Below, in pieces: positions 54,721 through 64,000 of a DNA stretch of 64,000 bases (its first letter is position 1; each line of letters opens with the position of its first letter). The translations under genes and the position numbers were made by a program. The notes beneath the pieces were generated by a model. It was not told where the DNA came from. It was given only the letters and a program-made list of their open reading frames with translations, and ran no database searches. Source of the DNA: Coniochaeta sp. PMI_546 (lineage: Eukaryota; Ascomycota; Sordariomycetes; Coniochaetales; Coniochaetaceae); the NCBI GenBank assembly GCA_021432605.1, contig MU271149.1:124001-188000 (forward strand), written 5' to 3'.

Positions 54721-55625
54721 GACGGAGTTTTGTTAGACTCGATAGCCAGCCGATCAGAGGATGAAGCCTCCAGCTACTTGATTAAAAAAGAACTCTGAGG
54801 AGCAGAATGAGGAAGATGATGGTTCTTCCAAAAGATGGTACGGTCGTACAAGCAGTCTGGAGGTGAAGGTGTAATTATGATATGACTTAAGAGGAGGTGG
54901 TTATGCGAGGGCGAAAAAAGCAGGATGGGTCGGCACTAGACAGATTTCTGCTTGCTGAGTGAGAATGAGAGGCGCAGGTGACGGCGTACTTATATGATTG
55001 TGCGATGCGCCAAAAAACCCTTGCAGCAGCAAAATAGCAGTGAAGTGAAGCTATTGACAAAGTGTTAGGCCATGTATTGAGATGGCAGGTACAATAAGAT
55101 AATAGTGAAGGTGCCACGACAATAGCAAAATGGTCGTCTCATCTGCTCAGCTTTCTCCTTTGGCGGATTCGGTCATTTCGTGTCTGCTGGCAGTTTTTTG
55201 GAGGTTCCGACAGTCCAATAAGCCACCTGCGCTGGGGGCCCGCCAGCTGTCGGCCAGCCGCACCATTGCAGGGACCAGGGCTGCGGTTTGTAGAGAAAGA
55301 CCTGGCCAATCAGATTACACACTTCTCTTTCCATCTGTGGCAGCTAGTGCTGTATCCGGATTAGCCGCAATCTGGGACTCTTGCCCCACCTTTCCCCTAC
55401 GCCCAGCCCGTGACGCAACCTCGGGGGGGAAAGTTAACATCAACTGCCAACGTCAACCCATCTCCTTCGTCTATACCACCCTTTTCACAGGACATAAACC
55501 CGCCTGTGCACTTATTAGAAGGGCTCTTTCGGACGTCGTTTCGAGGTCCTGCCCCTGACTCTCCGGATAGTGGTTCTTTGCTTAGTTTCCGGTGATATAC
55601 GATAACGATCAGAGGAACCGCAATC
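54721..55625. promoter_or_regulatory. Divergent intergenic region, large nuclear-type gene / MTC1
   Basis: About 900 bp with both promoters. A CCAATCA box lies at 55306-55312, about 315 bp before the Mtc1 ATG. No gene seen. Confidence 0.45.
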
Positions 55626-57330
55626 ATGGCGGGTAAACGCTCCAAGGTTGATGCTACAGACGACCAGCTCGACGAGCTCTTTGAAGGTATCGGCGACGAT
55701 GCCGCCGTCAAGAAGACTGCGAAGTCCAAAGCCTCTGCCTCGGCCGCGAAGAACAAGGCCGACGTTGCGGAGCAAGACATTCTCGCAGAGCTTGAGCACC
55801 AGCTTGTCGATGAGAAGCCATCGCGGCCACACACGCCCCGCGTCAGGGAGACGGCGTCTAAGGGACCTCCTGTAAAGCTCACTTCAACAAATACGCCTCC
55901 TCCCCCTGCAGTTACTGAAGATAAGCCTTCCAACCTCCCTCGCAAATCTGGCGACAGCACCCGCTCCTACCACGCCAGTTTCACGCCAAGCGCTACCAGC
56001 TCTGAGCTCCAGGAGCCCGAGAAGAAAGTGCCAAGCGAGCAGAGCAGTACAACTGTAGCTAGCACTGGAGGTGGTGGTGGATGGTGGGGAGGCATCCTGT
56101 CGACTGCCACAGCGGCGATGAAACAGGCGGAAGCCGCTGTCAAGGAGATACAGCAGAATGAGGAGGCAAAGAAATGGGCCGAACAAGTTCGGGGCAATGT
56201 CGGGGCTCTCAAAGGACTTGGTATGACTTCCGCCAATTCTCAGGCAACTTGGCCCCCAATTATTCCACCTGGCAGATGTCCACGAACGAATGATTTGTAG
56301 CTAACATCTTCGTGACCCAATAGGCGACGGAATCCGCCATCGCGCTTTACCAACTTTCACCAACATCCTTCATACCCTTGCCCCTCCCATTTCGTCGCAC
56401 GAGCGCCTCCACATCCACATCACGCACGACCTGTCTGGCTATCCATCCCTCGATCCACTCATCCACGGCGTCTTCAGCCGTGTCATGGCCCAGGTCGAAG
56501 GCGGCGAGCTCCTCGTCATCCAGCGGGGGCAGGAGTCCACCCTGCGCAGCCCGAGCTCGGAGAAACAAGGCGCCGGATTCTTCTCCGGTGCGATCGCCGG
56601 ACAGTCCAGCGCCGGGTGGCGGGACGGTCCGTGGTGGCGCCAGGCCGACGTTCCCCGTGATCTCGGAATAGTCAAGGGACTCACAGAGGGCACGAAACTC
56701 TGTCGTGCCAACGCGGAGGCATACTCGCACGACTACTTTGCCGCCCACGGAGGCGTCGAGGATGCACGTAGACGAGCAGTCGAGCCCGTCAGCGAGTCGA
56801 ATCCCGTCCGCAGCTCGGACCTTTTCCTCTCGGTTCAGGCTGTCAGCACTGAAGCCGACAAGGCGTTGTTCGGCGGTAGCAGCGTGAAGGAGAAGGAAAA
56901 GGAGAACTCAGCTGTTCAGGACGAGGAAGACGTTGACGAGCAAGTCTGCTTCGCGGTGTTCATCCTCGACCCCGTGCACGAGATCGAGTATTGGACTGTC
57001 AGTCAGGCCATCCCTGCCAAGTGGATTCACTGGCTGGACGCGCCGGCGCCCTTGACGCCTGCTAGCGGCGACGATGGTGCAGGCTATGACGGCTCCGAGC
57101 GGGTGCCAGAGGAGATCCGGGAGATCGTCGAGGGCGGAGGAGTTGATCCCCGTGAATGGGTGGCCGAGTGGGTGGAAGAGGTCTTGAGTCTTTCTGTTGG
57201 TGTTGTGGCACAGAGATACGTCGCGCGCAGGATGGGCGTCGGGGAGGGCGGTATCGGCAAGGGCAAGCGGAGGATGGAAGCTATTTTGCAAGACGGCGGC
57301 GGCGAGGTAGCCCGTGCTGGCTTGATCTAA
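55626..57330 (+). CDS. mtc1: Mtc1-like protein (maintenance of telomere capping 1 family)
   Basis: Exons 55626-56220 and 56324-57330, 533 residues. The 103-bp intron (GTATGA, branch GCTAAC, acceptor CAATAG) splits a Gly codon and joins GALKGL to GDGIRHRALPTF. Family marks: the acidic start DDQLDELFEGIGDD, a Ser/Pro-rich linker, GGWWGGILSTATAAMKQAEA, EEAKKWAEQVRGNVGALKG, then the C-terminal domain with HIHITHDLSGYPSLDPLIHG, VMAQVEGGELLVIQRG and FAVFILDPVHEIEYWTVSQA and ending in WVAEWVEEVLSLSVGVVAQR. In yeast, Mtc1 is linked to telomere capping genetically and to vesicle traffic by localisation; the exact job is not known. The start context ATCATGGCG is good. Confidence 0.9.
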
Positions 57331-58410
57331 GTCTATGGACTGTGCAGAATGGCGACGCTTATAATTTCCGGGTGGCAAAGGGAGACTCCCCGGGGCGATC
57401 ATGTCAAGTCTTCAATTGCGCTGGAGCTTATGCGACTGACATTGATCCTCCCAGCACCAGTCTCGTCGACTCGACATCGCAGGCATGTCTCAGAAAGCGC
57501 CGTTCTGGGCACGAAGGATATGGAGTGGCCGTTCTACGCTTGATGATCGTGTTATTGGGCTTTCTTGGAGTTGACGGGACTGTTCTAATCGATCCATTGG
57601 TCTTGTCGCATGATTTTAATGTGCAATATATCACCGTCTTTCAACGATTTCACGGGTTATTTGCAGGGACAATGCGAGTATAGGTTACAAACCAGAGCTG
57701 AATCACTTTCCTCGAACGGTATTCAAGTCCAATCTTCGTCCTCGACTGGCATATTTCTGATATCGAACAGAGCATCCGTGAAACTGATTCTTGGACGGGC
57801 TTCATCGCGTAAAGACCGACCAACTCTTACATAAATAGTACGATTCGACAAGACAAATCGCATCTTTCAACTGGTTGCGGGGACACACCACTACGGAACC
57901 ATACTTGTGCAGTATCATCGTGGTACTGTCTAGTACTAGCGAAGCGTCTTACACGATAACGTTCCCCAGCCCGCTGATCGTACGTGTATCTCACTGGTCC
58001 ACAACTTCTCGGTCCAACGCCTAGCGCACTCTTGGCCGCCCCCGTCGAGTCGTCGACAACCAGAAAGGCGCCGTTCGTAGCCGTTCCCCCTTCCGTGATC
58101 GGGCTTGCGCCGCTGCCGCCCCACCACATTTTCCACACATAAAGGGCCGGTCTCCACCATGATCAGATAATGCCCCTTACCATAGTGCCGCAGTATATCC
58201 CGAGCAACTCTCGCCTGCTCGTGAGGCCGTCTGATCGTCTGGTCACACAAACAGGTCACTTCGGAACGGATACATATTTGTAGAAAGCTGAAGCTCTGAC
58301 AATATCCTCGAGATTGTATCTACTGGCCCCGGGAACACTTGGATATACATCAACCCTGCACACCAGAACAAGTACATACCCCTGGACACTAAGCCACACC
58401 CATATTCAAC
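57331..58410. other. Intergenic region
   Basis: About 1.08 kb between two plus-strand genes. No gene with support; the last 100 bp are the leader of the amidohydrolase gene. Confidence 0.4.
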
Positions 58411-60063
58411 ATGGCAACCGCCTTTATAAACGGGAAGATCTTCCTCTCAGGCGTAAAGCCAGGAACAAACCCTGCACCCACCGCACCGCCCACATTCGCC
58501 TCAAGTCTGGTGATCCAAGACTCCCTCATAACAGCTGTCGGCTCATCCAGCACGCCCGCCATCGCAGCCGCCCTGAGCTCCCCCACCACCACCACCGTCG
58601 ACCTGGGAGGCAAGACCATCCTGCCCGGATTCGTAGACGGGCACATGCACCTGATGCTGCTGGGCCAGAGCCTCCAGAAACTCGATCTCGGACCCTGCAA
58701 GTCCCTGGCGGACATCCAGTCCACCATCCGCTCTTACGCGGCCGCCAACCCGGCGCTGCCGCGCATCCTCTGCCGCAACTGGATGCACTCCATGACCCCC
58801 GACGGCGTGAGCGCCAAGGACCTTGACGGTCTCGACGAGCTCGAGCGGCCCATCCTGATCGATACCAAGGACCTGCACTCGGCGTGGTGCAACACGGCCG
58901 GCATCGCCGCGCTCGGGGCCGAGGAGTGGCCCGATGTGCCGGGCGGTATCATCGAGCGCGACGAGGCGGGGAAGGTGACGGGCGTGTTCAGCGAGGCGGC
59001 CAACATCACGTACGTGTGGCCGTACATCGCCTCCGTGGCGAGCATGGACGAGCGGGTGGCTGCTATCCGGGCCGCTGTGTCGGCCTACCATGCGTCTGGC
59101 TATACCGGGATGGTAGACATGGCCATGGACGAGGGCGCGTGGGCGGCCGTGCTGGCACTGCGAAAAGAGAGCGGGGGCCACTTTGGGATGCGGCTGTCGG
59201 CCTACTGGCTCATAAAACCCAGCAAAACCGAGGCCGAGAACCTGGCGCAGGTCGACCGCGCTGCCGAGCTGGCTCGGTTGTACAACTCTCAGACCACCCC
59301 CGATTGCCGGGTGGTCGGCATCAAGGTGATCGGCGACGGGATAATCGACGCCTGCACGGCCGGCCTCACAGAGCCGTACAGCCACAACGGCCAGGGCGCG
59401 AACCCGATGTGGACGAAGGAGGAGCTGGAGCCCGTGGTGCGCCGCGCCGACGAGGCCGGGCTGCAGATCGCCCTGCACGCCATCGGCGACGCGACCATCA
59501 AGATGGCCGTCGACGTCCTGGCCGAGTGGGCCTCCCCCTCGCGGCGGCCGAGGATGGAGCACATCGAGCTGGCCTCGAGGGAGGACGCGGACAGGCTGGG
59601 CAGGTTCGGGATCACGGCGTCCATCCAGCCCGTCCACGCCGACCCGGCCATACTGCGGGCCTGGCCGCGCCTGATCGGGGAGCACCGCTGCAAGAGGGCG
59701 TTTGCCTACCGCGAGTTCGCCGACGGGGGCGCGCCGCTGGCGCTCGGGTCGGACAGTCCCACGGCGCCGCACTCGCCGCTGGGGAATCTGTATGTCGGCA
59801 CCACGCGGCGGTCGTACCGCGAGCCGGAGATGGGGGCGGCGGTCAATGAGCATTTTGCGCTGGGCTTGTGTGAGGCGGTGGCTGCTGCTACTGAGGGGGC
59901 GGCGTATAGCTGTTTTGACGATGGGAGGGTTGGACGGCTGGCGGTGGGGTTGAAGGCGGATTTCGTGGTGGTAGATATGCAGTGGGAGAAGGCCAAGTTG
60001 TTGGAGGCGAAGATCACGGAGACTTGGTTTGACGGGAAGAAGGTGTGGGAGAGTGAAGAGTAA
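58411..60063 (+). CDS. Amidohydrolase, YtcJ-like (amidohydrolase 3 family)
   Basis: Single exon, 550 residues, the family's usual length. These metal-dependent hydrolases act on C-N bonds of small amides; exact substrate unknown. The N-terminal beta-sandwich (FINGKIFLSG, then LVIQDSLITAVG) leads to the HxH metal motif GFVDGHMHLMLLG with His78 and His80. Further marks: WCNTAGIAALG, a GIIERDEAGKVTGVF loop, GIKVIGDGIIDACTAGL with the lysine/Asp region, ALHAIGDATIKMAVD, RMEHIELASREDADRLGRFG, SIQPVHADP, and the closing LGSDSPTAPHSPLGNLYVG. No signal peptide, so intracellular. The gene is very GC-rich in third positions, which also leaves a long open frame on the other strand that is not a gene. 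The start ACATGGCAA is good. Confidence 0.94.
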   Translation: MATAFINGKIFLSGVKPGTNPAPTAPPTFASSLVIQDSLITAVGSSSTPAIAAALSSPTTTTVDLGGKTILPGFVDGHMHLMLLGQSLQKLDLGPCKSLADIQSTIRSYAAANPALPRILCRNWMHSMTPDGVSAKDLDGLDELERPILIDTKDLHSAWCNTAGIAALGAEEWPDVPGGIIERDEAGKVTGVFSEAANITYVWPYIASVASMDERVAAIRAAVSAYHASGYTGMVDMAMDEGAWAAVLALRKESGGHFGMRLSAYWLIKPSKTEAENLAQVDRAAELARLYNSQTTPDCRVVGIKVIGDGIIDACTAGLTEPYSHNGQGANPMWTKEELEPVVRRADEAGLQIALHAIGDATIKMAVDVLAEWASPSRRPRMEHIELASREDADRLGRFGITASIQPVHADPAILRAWPRLIGEHRCKRAFAYREFADGGAPLALGSDSPTAPHSPLGNLYVGTTRRSYREPEMGAAVNEHFALGLCEAVAAATEGAAYSCFDDGRVGRLAVGLKADFVVVDMQWEKAKLLEAKITETWFDGKKVWESEE

Positions 60064-60173
60064 GGTTGAGAGGGTAGCGGTAAGATAGATGCCTTGACGG
60101 CTGGACGGCATGATGACCCTGCGAAGGGAGGGAATGTGGGGGATGGATGCATGTATATAAACTGTTGGAGCGC

Positions 60174-61094
60174 TCAGTCGTACGGATAGAACTGTCGTGG
60201 CCAAATGTTCATGGCTGTCTTCGTCCCTTCGACAAGAGGCAGACCGGCGTGCATCGTCCTCATGTCTCCAGTCCCATTCGGATGCAGGTTGACCCAGAAG
60301 ATGGCGTTGCCGGCTACCGGTCTGAATGCAAGGCCACCCTGCTCATGCGCCCTCCACAGCGGACGGATGTCTTCCTCGCCCCTGGCGTTCACCCAGCCGC
60401 CAACCCAAGCAGGCTCATTCCTCGGGCTCTGAGGCACAATACCCTGTATGTACGGAAAGTGCGTCTCCCCTCCCGTGCAGTTGTCATCCAGAATGGCGAA
60501 GAAGCTCGCGACCCGGTTCCACCTGCGGTTGCTGCCGTCGGTGGCCCAGTGCGGCGCGTCGAACCAGTCGTGGTGGAGATTGAAGCGCTGCCCGGCGCTG
60601 TACCGCACCAGCTGCGGCGGGCCCATGTCGTCCCAGCCGTCGCGCATCATGGTGCCCATGAAGTTCCTGGCGCGGTTCAGCACGCACGCCACGGCCGGGT
60701 CGTCGCGCGGCAGGCCGGCCGAGCTCGAGGTCCGGTCCGATGTCGTGTGCTTGGAACCGTACTTTACGACCTTGGAGGGCGCGAATCTGGGCTCTCCTGT
60801 CTCGAGCAGCGAGGCGATCTCGGCAGGGCTGATGAGGGAGTGGACGTAGATGACGAGAGGGTCGAGGGATACCAGCTCGGTTCTGTATTTGTGCGAAGCG
60901 TCACAGACATAGGGGCCATGGTCTTTCACGGATGTGAAGAGAGGTATTGCAAGGGGATAGTCCGGAAGAGGGAAATATGGTACGAAGGAGAAGAGGGACG
61001 GTGAGAAATTGAAGAGACCAGGATATGTCAGAGCAAGTAGAAGAGCGCCAGCAGAGAGGCCTGCGATTTTTGCATAGCTCGACCACGGCATCAT
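60174..61094 (-). CDS. Prolyl 4-hydroxylase-like 2-oxoglutarate/Fe(II) oxygenase
   Basis: Single exon, 306 residues. The family hydroxylates Pro (or related sites) using 2-oxoglutarate, O2 and Fe(II). A signal anchor (MMPWSSYAKIAGLSAGALLL) suggests a type II ER/Golgi membrane protein. Fe ligands: His174 and Asp176 in RFNLHHDWFD and His282 in MRTMHAGLPL; Lys292 in GTKTAMNIWPR binds 2-oxoglutarate. Other family marks are GPPQLVRYSAGQR, ASFFAILDDNCTGGETHFPY and GNAIFWVNLHPNGTGD. It converges on the amidohydrolase gene with 110 bp between stops. The second ATG (codon 2) is an equal start. Substrate unknown; secreted or wall proteins are likely targets by location. Confidence 0.93.
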   Translation of the reverse strand: MMPWSSYAKIAGLSAGALLLALTYPGLFNFSPSLFSFVPYFPLPDYPLAIPLFTSVKDHGPYVCDASHKYRTELVSLDPLVIYVHSLISPAEIASLLETGEPRFAPSKVVKYGSKHTTSDRTSSSAGLPRDDPAVACVLNRARNFMGTMMRDGWDDMGPPQLVRYSAGQRFNLHHDWFDAPHWATDGSNRRWNRVASFFAILDDNCTGGETHFPYIQGIVPQSPRNEPAWVGGWVNARGEEDIRPLWRAHEQGGLAFRPVAGNAIFWVNLHPNGTGDMRTMHAGLPLVEGTKTAMNIWPRQFYPYD

Positions 61095-64000
61095 AAGTGG
61101 AAGCTATCGGTGCCTCTGTTCATGGGAGAACACATGGGAAAACAAACCCGGGATCGGGAAGCTACTCGACAGGAAAAAGGACAGAGAGTTTATCAGAGAT
61201 TATGTATAATCCACACTTTGCTTTTCCATTCTCGCTCCTCTATGCTGTTTCGGAGAGGAGCTTGATGCTCCGAGACATGCAGACTAGATGACAGATTCGT
61301 GTAACCACACCCTTGGTTGGTTCGGCGCGGCAGTGGACCGATATAGCATGACTTCTATAATGGGTCGATTGCCGTCTTGTCGGCTTGAGGATGATGACAG
61401 GCATCATGTCCTGTGGCTGTTACATATCATCCTCACGAAGGCTCACTTGCTCGACACAAGGACGATAAAAAGGTGAGGGACACCTGTGCTTGGCTCCGAC
61501 GTGACAGTAAACATGGTGTACACAGTATGGTGATATTGGAATGAAGCCAAGGAGGAAGATACGGCCATGTTACATCGTGGAAGTCGGCCCACGGTTTCGG
61601 ACGGGGAAGGCGGGTGGCTCGCCGGATATAGACGTTATTGGTTTGGCGGCAGCACAGTCGCCGATGCCTCTGACCTGGATTTGGCATTGAATTGCCGGAG
61701 CCCCATTTGCCAAGTTGTCTCAATTCTCGCTCTTCTTTCATGTGCTTTTATTTTTGTTTTTGTTTTTCTTTCTCATTTATGTACTGAAAAAAAGAAGAGT
61801 TGACAGCAGTCACGGTTTGCGAGAAATAAAACTTATGTCTAGCTGCTGTCCAACCTGTGTTGCCAACGTACCTCTAGCTCAGGATCAGCAATGGGGGAAT
61901 TATGACTAAGGTAATGAAGCTACCACAATACGAGTCCCGTCTTGCTGTTACAGAGTGAGTCTGGTCAGTGTGGCTGATCAGTCTGGGGTACCTAATCGTA
62001 GCTGAAGAGAGGCCACCTAAACGTATTGTAAAGCGGAGGGAAGCCTTATTCGACGCAGCAGACCTGAATCATTCTATGGTACCTAGGTAGGTAGTCTTAT
62101 GCTTAGCTATGCGGCATACACTTACATATAGACTAAGGGGAGCGAAAGTTTGTGACGTCAGGCTTGAATGCAGGTGCACTTTGTGCACATGGGCCAAGTG
62201 CATGACAAGGAGGTACCCGTTCTGAACCGTGGTAACATATGCGCGAAAGATGGGGACTGTTTCCACGGCCATGCGTCCACGTATGCGCGCAGGGCGCGGT
62301 AGCGTACACGTATAGAAAAGACACCGACACAAGGTCGGTTTCATGTCATTGTTCTTGCTTGAGGTATCACCAAATTAGTGTGGTATAATCATCTTTGGTA
62401 CCCCTTCAATACAAAATATCCACTGCTGGCTTCGTGCCAGTTTGTTGTCTCTTGTCCATCCAATGTCAGCACCAAAACAACATGACGAGGTCATCAGTAG
62501 GGAAAAGTGAACGATCATGGATTTGCCTGCCATGGAATACGGCTTTAGTCTACTTCAACAAGTCAACGCCGGACGAACTGGGATACTGGTAACAGCCCTT
62601 GGTGCCCAGAAAGCCTGACGCCTCGATCCTACACTACAGTGCAGTATATAATCACTGCCAAACCAGAGTTCGGATACCACACAGTTCATGACAAGGCTTG
62701 ATCGGTTGACACCATTGATTGGTTCCTGTCGCAGAATTTGAGTACCCAGGCACGGTAGACAGAGCTTCAACACATGGGCAAAGGCCTGATATCTTTCATG
62801 GCAGGCACCTTATGTATATGTCATCCATGCCGGCTTTGTAATCGAAGTGTGTTTCTCTCGAAGCAGGGAAGAACATGACGCTGGTACTTACACTACGTCA
62901 TAGCCTGGAATTTATGGGGTTCCACCGCCCCGCCATGAAACGCGCAAAAGGCACGAGTGACGGAATGCTTTCTGCAGGCGCCCCCTCGATTGCCCCTCCA
63001 TCTGGGACCCCCAAGAGGAACATAAGGTACACGAAAACCCTGAAGTCTCAACGTCTCGACTCCCCTGGAATTTTTAGTTGCTGCGTACATTCCTAATCGA
63101 CATCTCCTAACACAAACTTGAACGAACAGTCACCAACTAGATACCCTTAACCTCAGACCTTTGGCTCGATTATTCAATCCTGTCTCTCTCCCGGGCTTCC
63201 ACTAGGATTCGGGACGCTCCTGCCACCTGCAACGCTTCACCGGCTCGAACCGCTCAATACCCGGTTTTTCCAAGTTTCCTCCAATAGACTGGGTTGTTCT
63301 TTTTCATTTCTCGTTTGCCTGCGCGGATCGATCAGCTGTCATCACTTGCACTGTGCCTATGATGAAAGCGATGATGACACCAGCCGCCTGAATAAATACC
63401 AAAACGGGAAATATCTCAGAAACAAACCCGACGTCGTCTGCAAGTCATTTCACCAGAAACCCAACTGCTGGAATTCTCCCTCCTCCTCTCAATCCGTCAG
63501 TCAAGGATCACTGGATTTTCTGCAGCTCTTCCACAACCTTTTTCGACGTATAGCTGTGCCTTGGTTCTGAAACTGCAGCCACAGTGACCTAATCCCCACC
63601 GATTACATATCATCCCTGCGATCCCCAACTAAAGGTAGCCCACTGGTCCCCGCGTCAACACCACCGACTCCCATCCTCCACCTCGACCGTCTCAACGTCA
63701 CTGTTGTCTGGAAATATCCTGCACAAGCACGGCTTGATCACTTGTCTGCGCCTGAACTCGACCTAACTTGGGATACCTCAGAGCGTCACAACGACTGTAT
63801 CTGATACAAAGTCTCATAACTTCTGGACTACTAGCGACATAGGGTTTGGCATTGCAAGCCACCCACTTGTGTGTCACCACAAGACTCGATATCGCCGGTT
63901 CAGAGTCGCTGCTGTTTCAGACAATCACTGCAGCCCTTCCTATCTCCGAGTTCAAGACCTTCATGTTCATCGCGGAACTCCAATTTTCACATTAAGCTCC
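61095..64000. other. Intergenic stretch and probable leader of a gene beyond the right edge
   Basis: No coding sequence with support in 2.9 kb. A T-rich (TTTTTG)n run lies at about 61744-61772, and a TACCTAGGTAGGTAG word at 62081-62095. From about 63080 the plus strand is C/T-rich with short interspersed frames, as in the long leader or promoter of a plus-strand gene starting outside the window. Confidence 0.4.
61744..61772. repeat. T-rich simple repeat
   Basis: Units close to TTTTTG on the plus strand. Confidence 0.5.

Noticed and set aside
55306-55312. CCAATCA box as a firm regulatory site of the Mtc1 gene
   Set aside because: Kept only as a note: a single 7-base match about 315 bp from the start is weak evidence for a working HAP-complex site.
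58543-60204. A 553-codon open frame on the minus strand across the amidohydrolase gene
   Set aside because: It is antisense to a clear family member, very rich in Arg, His, Gly and Pro, and has no recognisable domain; GC-rich third positions of the real gene explain it.
1-64000. CRISPR arrays, bacterial operons, LTR or other virus-like elements, transposase genes
   Set aside because: No direct-repeat arrays, no reverse transcriptase, integrase, capsid or transposase motifs and no long terminal repeats were recognised; this is eukaryotic gene-dense DNA.

Overview
The window reads as nuclear DNA of a filamentous ascomycete (Pezizomycotina, probably a Sordariomycete; the class is an inference). 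The signs are short introns of about 45-210 bp with GTRNGT-type donors, CTAAC/CTGAC branch sites and YAG acceptors, pyrimidine-rich leaders, dense genes on both strands, and several families known mainly from this group: a BAS2-like secreted Cys-rich protein, an NPP1/NLP protein, metacaspase, Mtc1, Vps38/UVRAG and fungal acetolactate decarboxylase. No virus-like, LTR or DNA-transposon coding sequence was recognised.

Layout. 0-10 kb: a partial CCCH-type zinc-finger protein gene cut by the left edge, a GH31 alpha-glycosidase, a small secreted Thr-rich protein, a cytochrome P450 with an odd intron, and a two-exon unknown protein. 10-20.4 kb: a ZNF207/BuGZ-like zinc-finger protein, an unknown small protein, a RING protein, Vps38/UVRAG convergent with an Arg/Ser-rich protein, and a single-pass membrane protein with a Ser/Thr stalk. 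20.4-25 kb: gene-poor, with one uncertain gene and a decayed tRNA-like sequence. 25-28.9 kb: a GRDP-like protein with tiny Gly/Cys exons and a small membrane protein. 29-37 kb: an accessory-looking block with a secreted protein built from four near-identical six-cysteine BAS2-like domains, a tRNA-Arg(ACG), a broken endonuclease/exonuclease/phosphatase gene, an F-box-like protein and an NLP gene. 37-44.4 kb: malic enzyme, metacaspase, a WW-domain protein and acetolactate decarboxylase. 44.4-50.8 kb: gene-poor except for ribosomal protein uL14 (L23) and a broken kinase-like gene. 50.8-64 kb: a very large low-complexity nuclear-type protein, Mtc1, a YtcJ-type amidohydrolase, a prolyl 4-hydroxylase-like protein, then about 2.9 kb that looks like intergenic DNA plus the leader of a gene beyond the right edge.

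How the genes relate. This is an ordinary eukaryotic gene neighbourhood, not an operon. Housekeeping functions (translation, malate decarboxylation, autophagy/endosome PI3-kinase, glycan hydrolysis) are mixed with a secreted/effector-type set clustered at 29-37 kb. The most unusual object is the four-domain BAS2-like protein. The P450, in which an apparent intron looks like former coding sequence carrying a stop codon, is the second. All exon borders were placed by eye from splice consensus and frame continuity.
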